This document shows positions 15,451-20,615 of a stretch of DNA of 20,615 nucleotides, piece by piece. The stretch lies in the IMG/VR virus record IMGVR_UViG_3300042402_003094, positions 1 through 20,615 of that record, one strand, 5' to 3'. Position 1 is the stretch's first letter, and each line of letters opens with the position of its first letter. The position numbers and the translations under genes were made by a program. Below the pieces are notes generated by a model that was not told where the DNA came from, made no database searches, and was given only the letters and a program-made list of their open reading frames with translations. Source of the stretch: a virus.

Positions 15451-15472
15451 AAAAGGAGGGTTTCCCCTCCTT
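15449..15472 (-). terminator. Intrinsic terminator downstream of gp32
   Basis: AAGGAGGG-TTTC-CCCTCCTT (15453-15472) forms an 8-bp GC-rich stem with a 4-base loop. On the minus strand it is followed by a run of six T (15454-15449), partly in the stem, so it terminates the leftward gp32 transcript. On the plus strand there is no T run after the stem, so it is a weaker stop for gp53 transcripts, though it may protect their 3' end. Confidence 0.85.
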
Positions 15473-15477
15473 AAGAA

Positions 15478-16446
15478 TCAAAAGTCTGCTAGTTTCTGAA
15501 AGTAAGAAAGAGCATCATCTTCATCGTCATCATCAGAACTAGAAGAAAGATTGTTTAGTTCTTTCTTCAGATTTTCTGGAACTGGATTTGATGCTTTGCT
15601 TCGAGCATATGATTCATCTAGTTCATTTTGAATACGAGTCTCTGCAGTATCTCGTTGAGTATACTGCTCATACTCATCATCCTCTTCTACTTGCTTTTTA
15701 GCAGCAGTTTTTTGTCCTAGAACATACTTCAGGCGCTTTTCAAGATCTTCGTAAGATTTGAATTGGTCTGGAGCAGTTACAGCAGTCAGAGAATATTCTT
15801 TTTTCCATAGTGCTTCTAGAGCATCGTCATCATCCAGTAGTGGTGCAACACGATCAAACTCAGACTTATCATAGTTCCAGTAACCATCCTTCTTGACCAA
15901 CTTCAGTTTGAAGTTAGCACCTTGCCAGAAGTCAAAAGGATTGATTGGAGTCTCATCTTCAAACTCAGGTTGCATTGCTTCCATGATCTTATCAAAGATC
16001 TTCTTACCATATTTGAATAGGAAGACTTTACCTTCGTTATGAGGATTAGTGGGATCCTTTACAACATAGATGTTACTGAAATAAGACAGTTTACGCTTCT
16101 GCTTACGAACTGTTTCCTTATCTTTCTCGTTTCCACTGTTCCAGAGTTCGCGGTTGTGCTCGGAAACAGGATCTTTTTGACCGATGGTAGTTAGTGAGTT
16201 CTCAATATACCAACCACCAGGACCTTGGAATGCATGAGTATACAGTTTTGCCCAGGGAAGTTCTTCACCTTCTGGTGCAGGAAGGAAACGAATAACTGCA
16301 TATCCATTACCAGTTTTATCCATTTCTGGTTTCCATAGACGCTCATCAGCGCCACCAGAAGTAGTGCTCATCTTCTCTACTTCCTTTACCAGTTTGGAAG
16401 TAAGGGAACCGAGTTTGGACTGCTTCTTTAGATTTTCAAAAGACAT
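15478..16446 (-). CDS. 32: gp32 single-stranded DNA-binding protein
   Basis: The 322-residue product follows T4 gp32 closely. A basic N-terminus (MSFENLKKQSKLGSLTSKLV) matches the B-domain used for cooperativity. The OB-fold core includes YAVIRFLPAPEGEELPWAKL, then HAFQGPGGWYIENSLTTIG, KRKLSYFSNIYVVKDP and NEGKVFLFKYGKKIFDKI. An acidic C-terminus (SSSSDDDDEDDALSYFQKL) matches the A-domain that binds replication proteins. It coats ssDNA in replication and recombination. There is no cysteine anywhere in the protein: the T4 His-Cys3 zinc site is replaced by polar residues around QKDPVSEHNRELW. A GAGG lies 8 bases before the ATG. It has its own sigma70-type promoter and terminator, consistent with high expression. 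Confidence 0.95.
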   Translation of the reverse strand: MSFENLKKQSKLGSLTSKLVKEVEKMSTTSGGADERLWKPEMDKTGNGYAVIRFLPAPEGEELPWAKLYTHAFQGPGGWYIENSLTTIGQKDPVSEHNRELWNSGNEKDKETVRKQKRKLSYFSNIYVVKDPTNPHNEGKVFLFKYGKKIFDKIMEAMQPEFEDETPINPFDFWQGANFKLKLVKKDGYWNYDKSEFDRVAPLLDDDDALEALWKKEYSLTAVTAPDQFKSYEDLEKRLKYVLGQKTAAKKQVEEDDEYEQYTQRDTAETRIQNELDESYARSKASNPVPENLKKELNNLSSSSDDDDEDDALSYFQKLADF

Positions 16447-16492
16447 TGGATTACCTCAGATTTTTACGGATTTGGCTTTTGTGTGCTTCGTT

Positions 16493-16521
16493 ATTCTACA
16501 GGTCAGACCCTGTTTTGTCAA
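16493..16521 (-). promoter_or_regulatory. Sigma70-type promoter for gp32
   Basis: On the minus strand TTGACA (16521-16516) is followed after exactly 17 bases by TAGAAT (16498-16493). That is 6/6 and 5/6 to the consensus at optimal spacing. The first three bases of the -10 box are the TAG stop of the upstream DUF1825-like gene. The predicted start lies near 16486, about 40 bases before the gp32 ATG. Confidence 0.75.
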
Positions 16522-16840
16522 TCTGAACTCTCATGGTGTCCAGCAGTTTGGACATACTATTGAAGATGGTGTTCATATCCGTATTTGGAGATAAACCCAT
16601 CATAGTAGCAGAAGTCATGATTCTTTCTTTCATAATTTTTGCTTCAGGATCATCGGATAAACTTAATCTAGTGTATAACACCATTTGCTTATCCAAAAGT
16701 TTTTGAAGGGTATCAACATGATAAATTTTTTCCTCCTTATTCATGGAAGGAAACTTAAAAACATTTTTATAAATTTCCTCTTGAAGTTCAGAAATCTCTG
16801 CCATTTCCGAACGAACCAAGTCTGAATCAAAGAAACTCAT
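16496..16840 (-). CDS. DUF1825-like small helical protein
   Basis: The 114-residue product starts MSFFDSDLVRSEMAEISELQ and is almost wholly helical, with an LDKQMVLYTRLSLSDDPEAK middle and a Met-rich ERIMTSATMMGLSPNTDMNT segment. The FFDSxxVxxE start and overall layout resemble the cyanobacterial DUF1825 family as I remember it; function is unknown. It lies between gp59 (ATGA overlap) and gp32, so it is probably co-transcribed with replication genes. No zinc or nucleotide-binding motif is visible. The DUF label is from memory and should be treated as tentative. Confidence 0.7.
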   Translation of the reverse strand: MSFFDSDLVRSEMAEISELQEEIYKNVFKFPSMNKEEKIYHVDTLQKLLDKQMVLYTRLSLSDDPEAKIMKERIMTSATMMGLSPNTDMNTIFNSMSKLLDTMRVQIDKTGSDL

Positions 16841-17436
16841 TTTTCCCCTACAACTACTTCCTTTAGAATTTTTTTGTACCGAAATACATCAGTATTTAGA
16901 AACGGAGAATACTTTTTCATTCGCATTGAAGTAAACTCCCAGACAGGGTCTTTCAAATTCTTATCGAATTTATTTTTATATGAAAGAACCCTGTCCAATA
17001 TTAGCATTGTTTCCAAAGAAACTTTGCCTTCAAGATGATACTTTAAAATTTTTGGATGCTTATTTCCTTCAATTTTAAACATATCATCAAAATTTTTGGC
17101 AGAAAAAATAGATCCAATCTCTTCTTTAAAGACGTAAGAAAGGGATTGGATTTTACGTTGCCATTCTAGGTATTTTGATTCACCCTCTTTTATAATTTCA
17201 CCAATCCATAGTGTTTGGGGATCATTACACAAAACAAAGTTTGCGACAAAAAAGTCTAAAATTTCTTTATCAGTTTTATTTCTTGAAATCTTTTCAAACC
17301 AAAAGCGATCTTTTCTATCATAAAAAGATTTTAAACTTGCCCTACTCTTTCCACAATACTTATGGTAATCATAATTACTTTTTGTGAAATGATTTTTGAT
17401 GGCAAGATATAGTTTATAGGATTCAAAGGGCATCAT
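16837..17436 (-). CDS. 59: gp59 helicase loader
   Basis: The 199-residue basic protein matches the T4 gp59 layout: ESYKLYLAIKNHFTKSNYDY at the N-terminus (T4: VYKLYLMIKQH), then a DRKDRFWFEKISR segment, ANFVLCNDPQTLWIGEI (T4: SNLVANQDAWIGDI), and a C-terminal helical domain with VSLETMLILDRVLSYKNKFD (T4: ISFETFILLDSFL). gp59 loads the gp41 helicase on gp32-coated forks. T4 gp59 has 217 residues. In T4 the order 33-59-32 is the same, with one extra small gene here before gp32. Start is MMPFES; the second ATG is equally possible. No clear ribosome binding site precedes it. Confidence 0.9.
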   Translation of the reverse strand: MMPFESYKLYLAIKNHFTKSNYDYHKYCGKSRASLKSFYDRKDRFWFEKISRNKTDKEILDFFVANFVLCNDPQTLWIGEIIKEGESKYLEWQRKIQSLSYVFKEEIGSIFSAKNFDDMFKIEGNKHPKILKYHLEGKVSLETMLILDRVLSYKNKFDKNLKDPVWEFTSMRMKKYSPFLNTDVFRYKKILKEVVVGEK

Positions 17437-17489
17437 TGAAAAGTAATATAAGGATTTTTTGCCGGAATTTTTTTTACCCCAAAAATGGA

Positions 17490-17747
17490 TTAAAAAAGCA
17501 ATTTTGCTCTGGAACTCTTCTTTAGGAAGTTTAGTTCCATTGCTTCACATTTTATTTTTTCTTTGAGTGGTTTTGAGATAAGTTTTGGAACAGACTCAAC
17601 ATCAATATTATTCTTCTCGCAGAAATGAATGATAGCATCAATGTAACCCATTTCAGGATTTGCTTGAACTATCTGTTCTATTTCTTGCGCGAATCTAGAA
17701 GGACAAAAAAACTTTGATTTGAGAACTTCTTCTAACTCATTCTTCAT
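17490..17747 (-). CDS. 33: gp33 late transcription coactivator
   Basis: The 85-residue product matches T4 gp33 in its conserved part: EIEQIVQANPEMGYIDAIIH, NNIDVESVPKLISKPLKEKI and KCEAMELNFLKKSSRAKLLF (T4: FGMSYLEATTAF, IIEKIQSEAIDENLL and a C-terminal LDFLL). gp33 bridges the RNA polymerase flap and the sliding clamp to activate late promoters; the hydrophobic LLF end would be the clamp-binding tail. The ATG at 17747 overlaps the exonuclease stop by 11 bases. A longer form from TTG at 17771 adds MSPIVQLE but overlaps more; the ATG is preferred. Confidence 0.85.
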   Translation of the reverse strand: MKNELEEVLKSKFFCPSRFAQEIEQIVQANPEMGYIDAIIHFCEKNNIDVESVPKLISKPLKEKIKCEAMELNFLKKSSRAKLLF

Positions 17748-18417
17748 TTCTAATTGTACTATTGGTGACAAATTCTTTTATATAACGAACTAGTAATTTA
17801 ATATAGTCGTTTTTGTTCCTTTTGTCAAATACTTTAATCTCACCACCTGGGGTTACCATAATGGTGATAAGTTTTGTAATAGGAATCTCCGTCATTTCAT
17901 AGTAAGCAGAAGCATAAAACATCTCTTGAACGAAATAATTTTCAATCCATTCTTCGGGTTTAATCTTATCCGATGTTTTAAAGTCTATTACTGCTAACTC
18001 TCCGTCATATTCTGCAATACAGTCAACTCTACCAGCAAGTCCAAAGTACTCGGAGTAGAGCGTTCTTTCAATTGCGTGAATATTATTTATCTTATCAAGT
18101 TCAGGTTTTGCATGATGAAACATAAACTTTGTTAAGGGTTGGTAATCATTCCAATCCAACTCTTTATTTTCAAGATAATCTTGGCAAACTTGGTGGAAAT
18201 CAGTTCCTCTTGTCGTTGCTCTTTTTGTAATGCGATTTGCTTCTTCAATGCCTACACGCTTTCTCCACTTTACAAAGATTTCACGATTGTAAAATGAGGT
18301 GACTGAAGTAATAGAAGGCACCCACTCACCATTCGGAAGATGGTAGAGTCGGATGCCATTCGCTTCTTTTTTATTTAATTCAATTTCACCTAAGAAATTA
18401 TGATGAATAAACGACAT
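17737..18417 (-). CDS. PD-(D/E)XK exonuclease (RecB/Cas4-like)
   Basis: The chosen ATG at 18417 lies one base after the PhoH stop and gives 226 residues; the longer open frame upstream overlaps phoH. RecB-family nuclease motifs appear in order: RGTDFHQVCQDYL (His75), FGLAGRVDCIAEY (Asp132), ELAVIDFKTSD (Asp145, Lys147) and a YFVQEMFYASAYY helix with the QxxxY arrangement. These fit a metal-dependent DNA exonuclease acting in phage recombination or host DNA breakdown. The family is common in cyanomyoviruses. No four-cysteine Fe-S cluster of Cas4 type is visible. It is probably co-transcribed with phoH and gp33. Confidence 0.85.
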   Translation of the reverse strand: MSFIHHNFLGEIELNKKEANGIRLYHLPNGEWVPSITSVTSFYNREIFVKWRKRVGIEEANRITKRATTRGTDFHQVCQDYLENKELDWNDYQPLTKFMFHHAKPELDKINNIHAIERTLYSEYFGLAGRVDCIAEYDGELAVIDFKTSDKIKPEEWIENYFVQEMFYASAYYEMTEIPITKLITIMVTPGGEIKVFDKRNKNDYIKLLVRYIKEFVTNSTIRNEE

Positions 18418-18418
18418 A

Positions 18419-19177
18419 TTATGGGTTAAGTTGTGTTTTTGCGATGATATATTCCTTGACAAGTCCAGAACGAACAATATCTTCAATACCAAATTCAATG
18501 ATATCAAAAGAAGGCATCACTCTGAGAATTCTCATAAAATCAATGATACCATTTTTCTCATTGGTTTTGAGTAAGTCGGATTGTGTTGCATCTCCACAGA
18601 ACATAATCTTAGAGTTCTCACCAACACGAGTAATAATAGAATCTAGTTCATGGAAGTTTAGATTCTGAAATTCATCTACGATAATGATAGCATTATCCAA
18701 AGTAGTTCCCCGAATAAAAGAAGTGCTCCAAAAACTAATCGTGCCTTGAGTTTTAAGATTTCCATATAGCATTTCAAATGATGCATCATCTGGCATTTGG
18801 AACATATACTTCACCATATTCTTATATGGAATTTGGTAAAGGGAAGATTTATCTTCATGATCTCCAGGAAGAAAACCAATTTCACGAGTAGCAACTAGAG
18901 ACCTTACGATGTAAATTTTATCGTAAGGACTTCTTTCATCTAATACATCTTTTAGAGCATTATAAAGTGTGATAAAGGTTTTACCTGTACCAGCAGCTCC
19001 ATATGCTACTAAATGTTTTCCATCATCATAAGACTTAAACAACGTTTCTTGATTATCAGTCAATGGATCAATATCTAAAAGAAGATCCGCACTAATTGGT
19101 TTCTTCCTTTTCATCTGCTTAGCAGTCATACCAACGCCAATTGGCTGTAACTCGTTCGACTTTCTTCTTCTTGCCAT
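18419..19177 (-). CDS. phoH: PhoH-like ATPase
   Basis: The 252-residue product has a Walker A GAAGTGKT (residues 60-67), a Walker B IIIVDEFQN (~164-172) and a CGDATQSD motif (194-201), typical of the PhoH P-loop family. The N-terminus (MARRRKSNELQPIGVGMTAK) is basic, and LTDNQETLFKSY precedes the P-loop as in other phage PhoH proteins. PhoH is one of the most frequent auxiliary genes in marine phages; its role (phosphate stress or RNA metabolism) is not settled. It sits between the 82-residue gene and the exonuclease within the early block. No strong ribosome binding site is visible before the ATG. Confidence 0.92.
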   Translation of the reverse strand: MARRRKSNELQPIGVGMTAKQMKRKKPISADLLLDIDPLTDNQETLFKSYDDGKHLVAYGAAGTGKTFITLYNALKDVLDERSPYDKIYIVRSLVATREIGFLPGDHEDKSSLYQIPYKNMVKYMFQMPDDASFEMLYGNLKTQGTISFWSTSFIRGTTLDNAIIIVDEFQNLNFHELDSIITRVGENSKIMFCGDATQSDLLKTNEKNGIIDFMRILRVMPSFDIIEFGIEDIVRSGLVKEYIIAKTQLNP

Positions 19178-19183
19178 ATAAAC

Positions 19184-19432
19184 TCAGATTGAATTAACTT
19201 TTGAACCTGGTACTTTTGATACTTTATTTAACACATCATTCCACCCTGGATGAGATTTTTTGAGACGATCATAGACCTCCCCAACTTCACCCGATGAAGG
19301 GCAAGTTGAAGGATCTGACCAATCCCTATCCCATTCTGGGTTATCTTTTTTCCATTGATCCCACTGATGAACACTAAGAACAACTTCTTTTTGCTCACCA
19401 GTGGATTTATTCACTACTGGATATGTTGCCAA
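19184..19432 (-). CDS. Small hypothetical cyanophage protein starting with TTG
   Basis: The 82-residue product begins MATYPVVNKSTGEQKEVVLS and continues with VHQWDQWKKDNPEWDRDWSD and a KSHPGWNDVLNKVSK end. The start (TY.V.NK.TGE...) and the helix ending in KDNPE recall the short FmdB-like proteins found in T4-like cyanophages, but the zinc-ribbon cysteine pairs are lacking (only one Cys). The initiation codon is TTG, supported by a strong GGAGG 8 bases upstream; no in-frame ATG gives a sensible start. phoH begins six bases after its end. Function is unknown. Confidence 0.75.
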   Translation of the reverse strand: MATYPVVNKSTGEQKEVVLSVHQWDQWKKDNPEWDRDWSDPSTCPSSGEVGEVYDRLKKSHPGWNDVLNKVSKVPGSKVNSI

Positions 19433-19458
19433 AGGATTTCCTCCATTTTATATGAGAA

Positions 19459-19466
19459 TATTTATT
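19459..19466 (-). promoter_or_regulatory. T4-type late promoter (AATAAATA) over the thyX stop
   Basis: The minus strand reads AATAAATA with the thyX TAA stop (19464-19462) inside it, 26 bases upstream of the TTG start at 19432. The arrangement is the same as at 216-223 after gp5. It would add late transcription of the 82-residue gene and phoH. Confidence 0.5.
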
Positions 19467-20151
19467 CAATAGTGATGGAAGGAGCATCAACACATTCTGG
19501 ACATTCTTCACGAGTCCATCCAAGTGCAGTAGAAACAGCAGGGAATTGGCAAGTAAAGATGCAACGAATTGCTTCTGCGATTTCCATATGTTCTTTTTGA
19601 GTTCCGTGTGCAGAACGAAGATCAATATAGTGAATCCAAGAACGCACAGAACCAGTCATATAGAGTCTGGTGGGCGTTGCTAGGGGCAATACAAACCTAG
19701 CGCACTCTTTTGCTACTCCTTTATCCAGAAGGCGGTTGTAGAGGTTCTGAGCGTGCTCAAAATGAACTCTAATGTCCTCCAACAGAGTCAACTTCAAATA
19801 ATCTGGAAGATCATCAATACTGTTCTGACGATTCTTTGTGTCTTGTCTACGAAGTTCTGGAAGAGGAATGATTTGATTCAGAAGATTTGTATCAGCATAT
19901 CGTTGTGAAAATTCTTGATATGTGAAGCTTCTGTGTCTTAGTATTTGTGCTGCAATACCACGAGTTGTATTAATCTCTACAGTCATCGTTGCCTGCTCAA
20001 AGATGCTCCAGTGTTGATGCTGAATACAATACTTGAGTAATCCGGAAAACTTTTCATTTTCTTGGTTAGTGGGATTGCTCACTCTAGCACAGTATGCCAT
20101 ATGCTTTTCCGCATCTGGCGTAACACTAAGCAATTTTACTTCTGGTTTCAT
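19462..20151 (-). CDS. thyX: Flavin-dependent thymidylate synthase ThyX
   Basis: The product carries the ThyX signature RHRxxxxxxxS (RHRSFTYQEFS) followed by QRYA, plus the conserved start KLLSVTPDAEKHMAYCARVS and the C-terminal FVLPLATPTRLYMTGSVRSW. ThyX makes dTMP from dUMP with FAD, NADPH and methylene-tetrahydrofolate, supplying thymidine for phage DNA replication. I chose the ATG at 20151, giving 229 residues starting MKPEVKLL, because the frame upstream overlaps the 56-residue ORF and has no family-like sequence. Starts at 20226 and near 20180 are possible. No strong ribosome binding site is visible; translation may be coupled to the small ORF ending 10 bases earlier. Confidence 0.92.
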   Translation of the reverse strand: MKPEVKLLSVTPDAEKHMAYCARVSNPTNQENEKFSGLLKYCIQHQHWSIFEQATMTVEINTTRGIAAQILRHRSFTYQEFSQRYADTNLLNQIIPLPELRRQDTKNRQNSIDDLPDYLKLTLLEDIRVHFEHAQNLYNRLLDKGVAKECARFVLPLATPTRLYMTGSVRSWIHYIDLRSAHGTQKEHMEIAEAIRCIFTCQFPAVSTALGWTREECPECVDAPSITIE

Positions 20152-20161
20152 GAATTCAAAT

Positions 20162-20332
20162 TCAGTCGGCATCATCGTCATAAAATACTTCGTCGTAATC
20201 GGATAGATAGGGTGCAATTTCTTCATATTGGGGTTGAGTATTTCTATTACTAGTCGAATAAACTTCAGACTTTAAACACTCAACCAAGGATTCGAGATTC
20301 TTTACAATAAGTTTTAGTTTTTCTTCGTCCAT
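20162..20332 (-). CDS. Small acidic hypothetical ORF upstream of thyX
   Basis: The ATG at 20332 opens a 56-residue frame (MDEEKLKLIVKNLESLVECL... ending DYDEVFYDDDAD) followed by TGA. The N-terminal half is an amphipathic helix and the C-terminus is very acidic. It is the first ORF after a strong sigma70-type promoter, has AGGA 9 bases before its ATG, and lies on the thyX strand. Many cyanophage early genes are this small. I do not recognise the family. It is too short to be certain, but promoter, ribosome binding site and the stop just before thyX all support it. Confidence 0.65.
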   Translation of the reverse strand: MDEEKLKLIVKNLESLVECLKSEVYSTSNRNTQPQYEEIAPYLSDYDEVFYDDDAD

Positions 20333-20354
20333 TTACACAAATCCTAACATAAGA

Positions 20355-20383
20355 ATTATAGACAAAAAAAAGAGGGGAGTCAA
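20355..20383 (-). promoter_or_regulatory. Sigma70-type promoter nested in a terminator
   Basis: On the minus strand TTGACT (20383-20378) is followed after exactly 17 bases by TATAAT (20360-20355), 5/6 and 6/6 to consensus at optimal spacing. The -35 box lies in the loop and inner stem of the terminator at 20371-20392, and the T run of the terminator forms the spacer. The predicted start near 20348 leaves a ~16-base leader before the small acidic ORF. Confidence 0.8.
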
Positions 20384-20392
20384 GTCCCCTCT
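20364..20392 (-). terminator. Intrinsic terminator upstream of the thyX operon
   Basis: AGAGGGGA-GTCAAG-TCCCCTCT (20371-20392) gives an 8-bp stem with a 6-base loop. On the minus strand it runs into eight T (20371-20364), a strong intrinsic terminator for the small ORFs to the right. Confidence 0.9.
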
Positions 20393-20400
20393 AAAAATAT

Positions 20401-20487
20401 TCACTTACTCAACAACAATATTTCAAAATAGATTAAGTAAATAAATGCTACTGATGCGCCTGTAATAGAAGCAATTGTAGCAATCAT
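20401..20487 (-). CDS. Tiny single-pass membrane peptide
   Basis: The ATG at 20487 opens 28 codons ending in TGA at 20403-20401. The product, MIATIASITGASVAFIYLIY followed by FEILLLSK, is nearly all hydrophobic and would form one membrane helix. It overlaps the end of the 32-residue ORF by four bases (ATGA) and is followed by a strong terminator 8 bases later, so it looks like the last cistron of a transcript. Small hydrophobic peptides are frequent in cyanophage early regions, but I cannot name this one. Confidence 0.55.
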   Translation of the reverse strand: MIATIASITGASVAFIYLIYFEILLLSK

Positions 20488-20582
20488 TTCCCTGCTCCAA
20501 CATTAGCGAGTTGTGCTTGGTGACGACGTTGCTCTTTTTGCTTCTGCTCTTTAATGAGTTGAAGAACATTGAGTTTCTGCAT
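20484..20582 (-). CDS. Tiny basic hypothetical protein
   Basis: The ATG at 20582 opens 32 codons, MQKLNVLQLIKEQKQKEQRR followed by HQAQLANVGAGK, a Lys/Gln/Arg-rich helix. A strong ribosome binding site, AGGAGGG, lies 10 bases upstream of the ATG (a GTG immediately before it is an alternative start). Its stop overlaps the start of the membrane peptide. The perfect ribosome binding site is the main evidence that this short ORF is real. Function is unknown. Confidence 0.65.
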   Translation of the reverse strand: MQKLNVLQLIKEQKQKEQRRHQAQLANVGAGK

Positions 20583-20615
20583 CACTTATGACCCTCCTTA
20601 GTATACTTAACGCCA

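Noticed and set aside
15453-15472. Plus-strand terminator for gp53
   Set aside because: The hairpin is present but no T run follows it on the plus strand, so only the minus-strand terminator is called.
18090-18100. GATAAATA late-promoter match in the exonuclease gene
   Set aside because: Located in the middle of the coding sequence, with no gene start nearby; likely chance in AT-rich DNA.
18418-18507. Longer exonuclease start at 18507
   Set aside because: The extension overlaps phoH by about 90 bases and has no family-like sequence; an ATG one base after the PhoH stop fits better.
20592-20608. TATACT as a -10 box for the rightmost small ORFs
   Set aside because: The predicted start would fall in the ribosome binding site, and the -35 region lies outside the window.

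Overview
The window is a piece of the genome of a T4-like cyanomyovirus (a contractile-tailed phage of marine Synechococcus or Prochlorococcus). The evidence is a set of T4 core proteins (gp4, gp5, gp26, gp27, gp32, gp33, gp48, gp53, gp54, gp59), NATAAATA-type T4 late promoters, tightly packed genes with ATGA/TAATG overlaps, AT-rich sequence, and cyanophage-typical extras: ThyX, PhoH and a CP12-like protein. No photosynthesis gene, tRNA, CRISPR array or insertion sequence was seen. Host assignment is inference.

Positions 1-12198 are a leftward (minus-strand) tail and baseplate block. In transcription order it holds gp54 (tube initiator), gp26 (hub), a 53-residue ORF apparently joined to gp26 by a -1 frameshift, two large partly paralogous virion proteins (833 and 1252 aa), a gp27-like hub protein, a CP12-like protein, the gp5-like hub OB-fold protein, and the start of an unrecognised gene. 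The 1252-residue protein is the standout: a glycine-zipper, tape-measure-like N-terminal half followed by three different cell-wall hydrolase domains (GH104-like, M23, M15-like). A 14-residue motif, ISDFAxNYKVLGDP, occurs twice in it and once in its 833-residue neighbour.

Positions 12199-15450 are a short rightward block starting from a divergent late promoter: gp4 (head completion nuclease), an unrecognised 205-residue protein, gp48 (tail tube cap) and gp53 (baseplate wedge). A hairpin terminator lies between this block and the convergent gp32.

Positions 15478-20332 are a leftward replication and transcription block, in transcription order: a small acidic ORF, thyX, an 82-residue protein, phoH, a PD-(D/E)XK exonuclease, gp33 (late transcription coactivator), gp59 (helicase loader), a DUF1825-like protein and gp32 (ssDNA-binding protein). 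Two good sigma70-type promoters lie here. One is nested in the terminator at 20371-20392, and the other lies in front of gp32. gp33 from this block would activate the late promoters that drive the virion blocks. Two very small ORFs (32 and 28 aa) lie at the right edge, upstream of that terminator.

All family assignments come from reading the sequence and remembered family patterns. No database search was run.
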